From Oscillospiraceae bacterium (GTDB lineage: Bacteria > Bacillota > Clostridia > Oscillospirales > Oscillospiraceae), in assembly GCA_017620525.1 (NCBI GenBank), contig JAGAUY010000055.1, positions 1-64,000 of the forward strand: a stretch of DNA of 64,000 nucleotides. Reading direction: 5' to 3'. Both the position numbers and the translations under genes were made by a program. Positions 26,088 to 31,313 of this stretch are shown here, in pieces. The notes under the pieces are model-generated. The model had not been told where the DNA came from. It did not search any database and saw only the letters and a program-made list of their open reading frames with translations. The first letter of the stretch is position 1, and every line of letters starts with the position of its first letter.

Positions 26088-26549
26088 TCAAATTTTAGTG
26101 GTTAGTTCTAAGGCAAGTTCAATTTCCTCATCATCGTGAATTCCTGTTTCCACAAATCCGAACTTGTGATACAAAGACAGTGCGGCCAAATTCTCTTTGT
26201 GGCAGGTCAGCACAACACGATTTGAAACGCCAAAGGGTTTCGATGCGACATAGACGAGACAGGCTTCCATAGCAGCCTTGCCATATCCTCTGCCCTGAAA
26301 TTTTTTGTCAATCATCATATGCCAGATGTTGTATTCTTCCAAATCGTAATCGTAGATGACCATGACATAGCCCACCATGGTTTCTTCAAGAAAAATCCCA
26401 AAGGGCGTACACTGGCGGTAATACACATAGGCTTGAGCCAGGCTTCGGATTGGATGGGAAACAAATCGTTTTTGATCCTTTCCTAACTTCAAATGGAACG
26501 CATCGATAAAGTTTTCTTCATTAATTCTTTCCAATGTAATTTGAATCAT
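26088..26549 (-). CDS. GNAT-family N-acetyltransferase
   Basis: The 153-residue protein has the acetyl-CoA-binding motif A as MIDKKFQGRGYGKAAMEACLVYV (Q/RxxGxG/A) near residue 85 and the NLAALSLYHKFGFVETG motif B at the end. Substrate is unknown. Such small GNATs acetylate antibiotics, polyamines or peptides. The ATG has GGGAGG 5-6 bases upstream. A short leader ORF and a hairpin precede it. It is cargo between R2 and R3, in remnant orientation. Confidence 0.88.
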   Translation of the reverse strand: MIQITLERINEENFIDAFHLKLGKDQKRFVSHPIRSLAQAYVYYRQCTPFGIFLEETMVGYVMVIYDYDLEEYNIWHMMIDKKFQGRGYGKAAMEACLVYVASKPFGVSNRVVLTCHKENLAALSLYHKFGFVETGIHDDEEIELALELTTKI

Positions 26550-26553
26550 AAAA

Positions 26554-26629
26554 TCCTCCCGTTAATGCAGGGGGATTAGAAATCAGTATCCCCCTGAAAG
26601 TTGTGTGTACAGCATATAATATGCAACAT
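26554..26629 (-). promoter_or_regulatory. Possible leader peptide and attenuator hairpin for the GNAT gene
   Basis: An AGGAGG site precedes a 17-codon ORF (26629-26576). Its last codons lie in a 9-bp hairpin (26568-26576 with 26588-26596). The 3' arm of that hairpin can also pair, with one mismatch, to the GNAT ribosome site (26560-26554). This is the layout of translational attenuation, but no stalling motif is recognised. Confidence 0.4.
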
Positions 26630-26648
26630 AATGAACACCTCCTTTCAT

Positions 26649-26703
26649 TGATATGTTATCTATGATGAACACAGAAATACTGTGACTATTAAACAACATA
26701 TCA
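26649..26703. repeat. Nested inverted repeat
   Basis: TGATATGTT/AACATATCA outer arms (26649-26657, 26695-26703) enclose CACAG/CTGTG inner arms (26670-26674, 26680-26684). It lies upstream of the GNAT leader and could be an operator or a recombination site. Confidence 0.45.
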
Positions 26704-26713
26704 CAAAACTCTG

Positions 26714-26742
26714 AAAAAAGACAGGGGCAAACTGCCCCTGTC
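26714..26742 (-). terminator. Terminator of the 57-residue protein gene
   Basis: On the minus strand a 10-bp stem (GACAGGGGCA with its complement) and a 3-base loop are followed by six T. Confidence 0.85.
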
Positions 26743-26754
26743 ATCCGTTTTTTA

Positions 26755-26928
26755 TTATGCTGTAAGGCTGTTGACAATTTGATGCATCTCTTTTTCGCTG
26801 CGAGCGTTATGCGCCTTGTTCAGAATCGCCTGCTTTTGTTCTTCGGTCATGGCGGAATAGGCATTGAGTGCTGGGGGATTCATTGCCAGTGCCATACCAA
26901 ACCCAATGGGAACTTTGTAAAAGTCCAT
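26755..26928 (-). CDS. Small 57-residue protein directly downstream of remnant R3
   Basis: The ORF starts at an ATG with AGGAG 8 bases upstream and ends in TAA. The product begins MDFYKVPIGFGMALAMNPPA and continues with a helical segment AYSAMTEEQKQAILNKAHNARSE and ends HQIVNSLTA. The layout resembles a family of short helical proteins in Clostridia that I have no function for. It sits 12 bases past the R3 stop on the same strand and has its own terminator, so it was probably cotranscribed with the spoIVB copy that R3 came from. Confidence 0.75.
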   Translation of the reverse strand: MDFYKVPIGFGMALAMNPPALNAYSAMTEEQKQAILNKAHNARSEKEMHQIVNSLTA

Positions 26929-26940
26929 AATTTTTCTCCT

Positions 26941-27060
26941 TTATCCTGCTGCATCTAACATATTCTCAATGAAAATACCATAGCCCATCGTAGGGTCATT
27001 TACCAAAACATGCGTGACGGCACCAATGAGCTTTCCGTCTTGTAGAAGCGGACTTCCTGA
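26941..27060 (-). pseudogene. spoIVB 3'-end remnant R3
   Basis: The minus strand reads [18 protein letters not shown], then [21 protein letters not shown] and stop: 39 codons, 5 differences from the intact end, no indel. It begins at the catalytic Ser codon (TCA). Confidence 0.92.
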
Positions 27061-27086
27061 CACGAGTGATTGTCATTATGGACAAC
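27061..27086 (-). repeat. Junction motif copy J3
   Basis: GTTGTCCATAATGACAATCA then CTCG on the minus strand, directly before the R3 Val-Ser codons. I take it as the reference copy. Confidence 0.85.
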
Positions 27087-27128
27087 ATTTTTCGACGGAC
27101 TTTTCTACACAGAATGTGTAGAATTTAC

Positions 27129-27157
27129 TTGTGAAATCATCTTAAGACCATTACAAT
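27129..27157 (+). promoter_or_regulatory. Promoter of the barnase-like gene
   Basis: TTGTGA (27129-27134), 17 bases and TACAAT (27152-27157). AGGAGGGAG precedes the ATG. Confidence 0.65.
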
Positions 27158-27170
27158 AGGAGGGAGAATA

Positions 27171-27752
27171 ATGGTAATTCACAAGGAAGTTCGTGGAACA
27201 GTCATCTTAAAAGGAAAGCTGGACATATTCATTCCTTTGACAGTTGCCAGTTCGAATTGGAAGCATTGGAAAGCTACCCTTGATCTCAAAACCTGTGAGG
27301 ACTGCCGAAGTAAGCATGGTACAATTTATGCAATGAGCGAATCACCAAACCCGGAACCGCCTCTGCATATGTTTTGTCGGTGTATGATTGAACCGATGCG
27401 TGCTGTAAAAGCAGGTGAAGGTTCTTATGAGAAGGATAATGGTGCTGATTGGTGGTTGTGGCACAAGGGAGTCTTGCCGGACTACTACATTTACATTAAT
27501 GACCTATATGCATTGGGGTGGAGGAAGTCAAAAGTTCCGGCTAAATCTGCCCCAAAACAAATGGTTTATGGAGGAGTATACCGAAATGACGAAGGTTTGT
27601 TGCCGGATACGCCTGGTCGTATATGGTTTGAAGCAGACCTTAATTATTACAGCGGCAAACGGAACGGGCATCGTGTGCTTTGGTCTAATGACGGTTTGAT
27701 GTTCGTTACTTACAATCACTATGAAAGTTTTATTGAAGTGATCGGAGGATAA
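27171..27752 (+). CDS. Barnase-family ribonuclease toxin with N-terminal Cys4 (phage minor-head-like) domain
   Basis: This is a 193-residue protein. The C-terminal 95 residues follow barnase closely: PDYYIYINDLYALGWRKSKV, GGVYRNDEGLLP, then GRIWFEADLNYYSGKRNG, HRVLWSNDGLMFVTYNHYESF. The three catalytic residues are kept (Glu in WFEAD, Arg in HRVLWS, His in YNHYESF). The N-terminal part has TCEDCRSKHG and PPLHMFCRC, the Cys/His pattern of the C-terminus of SPP1 gp7/Mu F-like head proteins. There is no signal peptide. It would cut RNA inside cells unless blocked by the barstar encoded 3 bases downstream. It is cargo between R3 and R4. Confidence 0.9.
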   Translation: MVIHKEVRGTVILKGKLDIFIPLTVASSNWKHWKATLDLKTCEDCRSKHGTIYAMSESPNPEPPLHMFCRCMIEPMRAVKAGEGSYEKDNGADWWLWHKGVLPDYYIYINDLYALGWRKSKVPAKSAPKQMVYGGVYRNDEGLLPDTPGRIWFEADLNYYSGKRNGHRVLWSNDGLMFVTYNHYESFIEVIGG

Positions 27753-27755
27753 AAT

Positions 27756-28049
27756 ATGGAAGAAAGAATAGAGGCAACGTTGGACCTGACGGATTGCAAA
27801 TATCTTGGTGAATTACATCAGCGAATCAAAGAGTCTCTGGACTTCCCGGAACACTATGGAGCAAATTGGAGCGCTTTTTGGGATTCTTTGCGTTTCGACA
27901 GTCCCGTTGAATATGTGCGGATTGTTGGTGAATCCACAATACCTGAGAATCTAAAAAAGCATCTGGACAAAATGCACGAGATTTTACAAAGATGCAAGGA
28001 TGAATGTTCTTCCAACGGCGTGTTTTTTGGATATGAAATTATAGATTAA
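27756..28049 (+). CDS. Barstar-family ribonuclease inhibitor
   Basis: The 97-residue protein has the barstar shape: an N-terminal strand (ATLDLTDCKY), LGELHQRIKESLDFPEHYGANWSAFWDSL with the Tyr/Trp/Asp recognition helix, and the C-terminal HLDKMHEILQRCKDECSSNG-VFFGYEI. It should neutralise the barnase-like protein encoded just upstream. GGAGG precedes the ATG. The pair forms a toxin-immunity module. Confidence 0.92.
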   Translation: MEERIEATLDLTDCKYLGELHQRIKESLDFPEHYGANWSAFWDSLRFDSPVEYVRIVGESTIPENLKKHLDKMHEILQRCKDECSSNGVFFGYEIID

Positions 28050-28063
28050 GAAAAGTAAAAAAG

Positions 28064-28118
28064 AAAGTTGTCCCTATTATCAATCACTCGTATGGTGATT
28101 TCCAATGGGGACAACTTT
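28064..28118. terminator. Long imperfect palindrome after barstar, containing junction-motif-like arms
   Basis: Arms of about 24 bases (28064-28087 with 28095-28118) share AAAGTTGTCCC and its complement. The left arm plus loop matches the junction motif at 20 of 24 positions on the plus strand (28067-28090). It can act as a terminator and is also a candidate recombination site. Confidence 0.6.
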
Positions 28119-28134
28119 TGTGTTTCCTGGCTGA

Positions 28135-28254
28135 TCAACTGGCAGCGTCCAGCATATTCTCTATGAATATTCCATAACCCGTAGTCGGATCATTCACTAA
28201 AACATGGGTGACGGCTCCAACAATTTTTCCATCCTGGAGCACAGGACTCCCAGA
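28135..28254 (-). pseudogene. spoIVB 3'-end remnant R4
   Basis: The minus strand reads [18 protein letters not shown], then [21 protein letters not shown] and stop: 39 codons, 4 differences from the intact end. It begins at the catalytic Ser codon (TCT). Unlike R1-R3 it is not joined to the 24-bp motif but to GCGGATGTCAAG-type sequence that is one arm of an inverted repeat. Confidence 0.92.
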
Positions 28255-28261
28255 CACGCGG

Positions 28262-28370
28262 ATGTCAAGTAAGGGGCAAAAGAATTTTGTGTTTTTCTAC
28301 AGATTTTATTCATATTTGCAGGTAAAAGGCAGGTTTTGGCACACCTCAACCGCAGTCCTTAACTTGACAT
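28262..28370. repeat. 109-bp noncoding segment bounded by 13/14-bp inverted repeats
   Basis: ATGTCAAGTAAGG (28262-28274) and CCTTAACTTGACAT (28357-28370) are inverted copies with one extra base. One arm touches remnant R4. The segment has no ORF. The rest of the gap to 28465 shows nothing recognisable. Confidence 0.55.
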
Positions 28371-28465
28371 GGATGAATTGTTGAAAAAGGAGACATTTAA
28401 TTTTCCCTTCCTTTTCGACAAATTCCCAACAATACCTGACCGTCGGTTTCTCTTTCTAAATAGCT

Positions 28466-28491
28466 AAAGCCTCCGGACAACCGAAGGCTTT
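28466..28491 (-). terminator. Terminator of the cassette XRE gene
   Basis: A stem of about 11 bp with one mismatch (AAAGCCTCCGG with CCGAAGGCTTT) lies 20 bases past the regulator stop. Confidence 0.6.
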
Positions 28492-28511
28492 GATTTTACG
28501 ATAGAGATCAT

Positions 28512-28751
28512 TCATTTGGAAAATTGAACTTTACTATTCTTTGCTTTTGGGTATGGTGTTTTTTGATCGGTGATTCCCAAAAGATAGTCTGTGGAGGTTT
28601 TATATAGGTAGGCAAGGGCAATCAACACATCAATTGGTAATTGCCGATGTTCGTTTTCGTATTGCGAATAGGTGTTTTGTCGGATGTGCAAATACTCTGC
28701 AACCTGCTGCTGCGTAAAGTCGTTGTCTTCCCGTAAATCTTTGATTCGCAT
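28512..28751 (-). CDS. XRE-family helix-turn-helix regulator of the newest cargo unit
   Basis: The 79-residue protein has a complete Cro/C1-type domain at residues 1-62 (IKDLREDNDFTQQQVAEYLHIRQNTYSQYENEHRQLPIDVLIALAYLYKTSTDYLLG) and a short basic tail. It is divergent from a two-gene unit and most likely represses both directions from two operators in the shared promoter region. Such small phage-type repressors are typical of mobile elements. Confidence 0.92.
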   Translation of the reverse strand: MRIKDLREDNDFTQQQVAEYLHIRQNTYSQYENEHRQLPIDVLIALAYLYKTSTDYLLGITDQKTPYPKAKNSKVQFSK

Positions 28752-28774
28752 AACACTTCCCCCCGATAGCTTAC

Positions 28775-28828
28775 ATTATATGTATCTCGAATTGAGATAT
28801 TGACAAATATCTCAAATTGTGATAAATT
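28775..28828. promoter_or_regulatory. Divergent promoter region with two operators
   Basis: Plus strand: TTGACA (28800-28805), 17 bases, TAAATT. Minus strand: TATAAT (28780-28775). ATCTCGAATTGAGAT (28784-28798) and ATCTCAAATTGTGAT (28809-28823) are two palindromes 25 bp apart, one over each promoter. This resembles a lambda-type switch. Confidence 0.75.
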
Positions 28829-28863
28829 TAGACGAGATAGAAACTAGAAGGAGGTTGCTTGCA

Positions 28864-29325
28864 ATGGGGTTGTTGATAGTTATTGTGATTTTGGTATTTG
28901 CAATTCCCAATATTATAGACTTTATATCAAAACAAAACGAGGAAGAGAAGGAAAGAGAAAAAAGGAGAATAGAGCAAGAAAAAATAAAAAATGATTATGA
29001 TGCACTTGTCAAAAAATACAAGGAAAGTGAACTTACCCACAGAATCCTGAAGCACATCTGTGATGGCGACTATAAGAAGAATCTTCCCGAAGAAATTATT
29101 GTTAGTCATAGCTCTGTTCGAAGTGATTTGAACGGTTGTCCGCATTCTTTTGATTTTAAGCAAAACAGAATTACAGGATTGCATCGCGACCAAAATTGCC
29201 ACTGGAGTGTAAGTGCAACTGAAGCTATGGCAGAAGCTATTAATCTGCTTATGGGTGGAAAATATAGGGTATATGTAAAAGACGGTGTAGCACACATGGA
29301 ATTAGAACCAATATACGATTTTTGA
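28864..29325 (+). CDS. Single-helix membrane protein with coiled coil, unknown function
   Basis: The product has 153 residues from the ATG at 28864, with AGGAGG 9 bases upstream. An N-terminal membrane helix (MGLLIVIVILVFAIPNIIDFI) is followed by a Lys/Glu-rich coiled coil (about 20-58) and a soluble domain with Cys and His (IVSHSSVRSDLNGCPHSFDF, HRDQNCHWSVS). I do not recognise a family. It is AT-rich, like the rest of this cargo unit, and controlled by the divergent XRE operators. Confidence 0.7.
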   Translation: MGLLIVIVILVFAIPNIIDFISKQNEEEKEREKRRIEQEKIKNDYDALVKKYKESELTHRILKHICDGDYKKNLPEEIIVSHSSVRSDLNGCPHSFDFKQNRITGLHRDQNCHWSVSATEAMAEAINLLMGGKYRVYVKDGVAHMELEPIYDF

Positions 29326-29338
29326 AGGGGGATATACT

Positions 29339-29524
29339 ATGGCACAGTGTTATTATCTTGACTACATCAGCAGAGGGATATTCAGCAGTTCCAATGATAC
29401 TTATATCTGCAAGCTCTGCAACAAGCAGTTTTCTCCAGATGATCTGCAGGTAAAATATACTTGCAAAGCTGAGTATGGAGAAGAATATAAAAAGTGTCCG
29501 ATTTACAAAGATCGTAAGTGGTAA
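29339..29524 (+). CDS. Small Cys-rich protein, probable zinc finger
   Basis: The 61-residue protein has CKLCNKQF (CxxC), then YTCKAEYGEEYKKCPIY, a CxxC...C...C pattern consistent with one zinc site. It starts 13 bases after the previous gene and ends the unit. Function unknown. Confidence 0.7.
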   Translation: MAQCYYLDYISRGIFSSSNDTYICKLCNKQFSPDDLQVKYTCKAEYGEEYKKCPIYKDRKW

Positions 29525-29536
29525 TCATGAATATAC

Positions 29537-29573
29537 AAAGAAGCAAGTCGTTGAAAAGACTTGCTTCTTTATC
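29537..29573. terminator. Terminator hairpin between cargo unit and spoIVB
   Basis: A 13-bp perfect stem (29537-29549 with 29558-29570) lies 26 bases from the spoIVB stop. Confidence 0.85.
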
Positions 29574-29596
29574 ATATAATGTTGGTTACCAGGGTG

Positions 29597-30562
29597 CTAT
29601 GCAGCAGCATCTAACATATTTTCAATGAAAATGCCGTATCCGGTGGTGGGGTCATTAACAAGGACATGAGTAACGGCGCCTACCAGTTTGCCGTCTTGGA
29701 TGATGGGACTTCCGGACATCCCCTGCACGATTCCTCCGGTTGCTTCCAGCAGTTCGGGGTCGGTGACTTTCAGAAGCAGGTTGCGGCCGTCGGAGCGGCT
29801 TTGGGGATAGATTTTCAGAATTTCCACAGAATAATCCCGGGGTTCTCCTTCAGTGACGGTGGAGCGAATGGTGGCGGGGCCGGGGCGGATGTCGCTGAAG
29901 GATGCCACTTCCAGCGCTTCGCCTGACCATGCTCCCGGCGCCGCGCCAAATACACCCCGGCTGGTATTGCACGACAATGCTCCAAGAAGCCGGTCGCCTG
30001 CCAGCGCGCCCTTCAGCTGTCCCGGCTGGCCTGCCCTGCCTTTCTGGACGGAGACCACAGTGGCGGGGTATGCAAGTCCCTGCTTCATACTGAGCAGTTT
30101 CCCTTTCCCGTCGTTGACCCCGTGGCCCAGAGTGCCGAAGCAGCCGGTGTCCGGGTCGTAATAGGTGACGGTGCCGATGCCAGTGATGCCCTGACGCAGG
30201 TATACCCCCAGTCGGGGTCCTTCGGAAGTGATCACCGGTTCCAGCATGATGGTCTGTTCCTTTCCGCCCCGGAAGACCCTCAACTCTACGATGCCGTCGG
30301 AACGGTTCAGGGCGCTGCGCACATCCCTGGCACAGTCCACACAGGCACCATCAATGGCCCGGATCTCGTCGCCGACCTGAAGTCCCGCCTGTTTTGCTGC
30401 GGGAAGGGTGTCGTCAAAGGCGGCTACCGTGACGCTCCCCTGGGACAGTTCCAGACCGATGACCCGGCCCACAGGGATCAGATATTCCGCGGCGGATACG
30501 TTCAAAGACAGCAGCAACAGCGATATGAATGTGAAAATGCAGCGATTTGCTAACTTTTTCAT
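29597..30562 (-). CDS. spoIVB: SpoIVB, S55-family sporulation serine protease
   Basis: This is a 321-residue protein. It has an N-terminal signal/anchor (residues 5-25), a PDZ domain (about 35-110, LPAAKQAGLQVGDEIRAIDG) and an S55 peptidase domain with the catalytic His in FGTLGHGVND and the catalytic Ser in VQGMSGSPIIQ. In sporulation SpoIVB cleaves SpoIVFA, made in the forespore, to trigger pro-sigmaK processing in the mother cell. It is shorter than the B. subtilis protein (about 425 residues). The last 39 codons after GM are the unit repeated downstream. GGAGG precedes the ATG. Confidence 0.95.
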   Translation of the reverse strand: MKKLANRCIFTFISLLLLSLNVSAAEYLIPVGRVIGLELSQGSVTVAAFDDTLPAAKQAGLQVGDEIRAIDGACVDCARDVRSALNRSDGIVELRVFRGGKEQTIMLEPVITSEGPRLGVYLRQGITGIGTVTYYDPDTGCFGTLGHGVNDGKGKLLSMKQGLAYPATVVSVQKGRAGQPGQLKGALAGDRLLGALSCNTSRGVFGAAPGAWSGEALEVASFSDIRPGPATIRSTVTEGEPRDYSVEILKIYPQSRSDGRNLLLKVTDPELLEATGGIVQGMSGSPIIQDGKLVGAVTHVLVNDPTTGYGIFIENMLDAAA

Positions 30563-30673
30563 AAATCTGCCCTCCTTTTGCTTTGCTCTTTTAATATTCC
30601 GCGGAGGCGCGATTGTAACCCCTGAAAAAGTCGAAAAATCAGGGCGGGGTCGGAAAAACTGTCAAAATTTGCC

Positions 30674-30702
30674 TTGATAACAGGGCGTATCTCCGATAGA
30701 AT
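30674..30702 (+). promoter_or_regulatory. Promoter of the msrC-like gene
   Basis: TTGATA (30674-30679), 17 bases and TAGAAT (30697-30702). AAGGAGG lies 8 bases before the ATG. Confidence 0.65.
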
Positions 30703-30727
30703 AGAGAAAACCAAGGAGGTCGTTCCC

Positions 30728-31177
30728 ATGAAAGTCAATTATGAAGCCATTGCTGCGCAGCTTTCCGCGCTGACGGAGGATGTGCCCTATGAAACTGCAA
30801 ATCTTGCCAATGCTTCCGCTCTGCTGTGGCAGGAACTGCCCGATATCAACTGGGTGGGTTTTTACAAAATGGAAGAGGGCAAGCTGGTTTTGGGCCCCTT
30901 TCAGGGAAAGCCTGCCTGCATCGTCATTCCGGTTGGCAGAGGTGTCTGCGGCACGGCGGTGGCACAGGATGCCGTCCAGCTGGTGCCGGATGTCCACGCG
31001 TTCCCGGGGCACATCACCTGCGACTGCGCATCCCGGTCCGAGATCGTGCTGCCCATCCACAGAGACGGAAGAATCTGGGGCGTTCTGGACATTGACAGTC
31101 CTCATGAGGGCCGTTTCACGGAAGCAGACAGCGCGGGACTGATGCAATTTGTAAAAGTACTGGAAAAAGCGCTGTAA
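30728..31177 (+). CDS. msrC: GAF-domain free methionine-(R)-sulfoxide reductase
   Basis: The product has 149 residues from the ATG at 30728. It is a single GAF domain with the cysteines of the fRMsr family: ACIVIPVGRGVCGTAVAQ and HITCDCASRSEIVLPI. It would reduce free methionine-R-sulfoxide in the cytoplasm, with recycling by thioredoxin. The WVGFYKME and GVLDIDSP segments frame the ligand pocket. It is monocistronic. Confidence 0.9.
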   Translation: MKVNYEAIAAQLSALTEDVPYETANLANASALLWQELPDINWVGFYKMEEGKLVLGPFQGKPACIVIPVGRGVCGTAVAQDAVQLVPDVHAFPGHITCDCASRSEIVLPIHRDGRIWGVLDIDSPHEGRFTEADSAGLMQFVKVLEKAL

Positions 31178-31223
31178 GCGGTGCGCCCCGGTGCACGATC
31201 CAATTTTAACTTTGCACTTTCAA

Positions 31224-31292
31224 CATATTACCTGCCTATTGACATGGTAGGTAATATGTGCTAATATTACCCATGGAATTACTAGGTAAATA
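31224..31292 (+). promoter_or_regulatory. nifS promoter with two Rrf2-type inverted repeats
   Basis: TTGACA (31239-31244), 17 bases and TAATAT (31262-31267). CATATTACCT/AGGTAATATG (31224-31233 and 31249-31258) surrounds the -35. A second pair ATATTACC/GGTAAATA (31264-31271 and 31285-31292) covers the start site. The Rrf2 protein encoded at the operon end is the likely ligand. Confidence 0.75.
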
Positions 31293-31313
31293 CCTTGAAG
31301 GAGGTTTTTGAAT

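Larger units (their letters stand above)
24944..29596. mobile_element. Array of spoIVB 3'-end remnants and cargo units (probable serial integration site)
   Basis: Four remnants (R1-R4) of the same 39 codons, all on the minus strand, are spaced by 0.93-1.4 kb and separated by unrelated small genes. All break at the same codon, and three share the same flanking motif. This is what repeated site-specific insertion at the 3' end of spoIVB would leave. It differs from gene duplication because only the gene end is repeated. No integrase, transposase or phage gene is seen, so the machinery must act from elsewhere or has been lost. Confidence 0.6.

Noticed and set aside
28064..28118. Integron attC site
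   Set aside because: The ends do not fit the GTTRRRY/RYYYAAC core sites, and no integron integrase is in the window.
24944..28254. CRISPR-like reading of the repeated spoIVB ends
   Set aside because: The repeats are about 120 bp, coding, divergent and about 1 kb apart, with genes between them. No cas genes are present.
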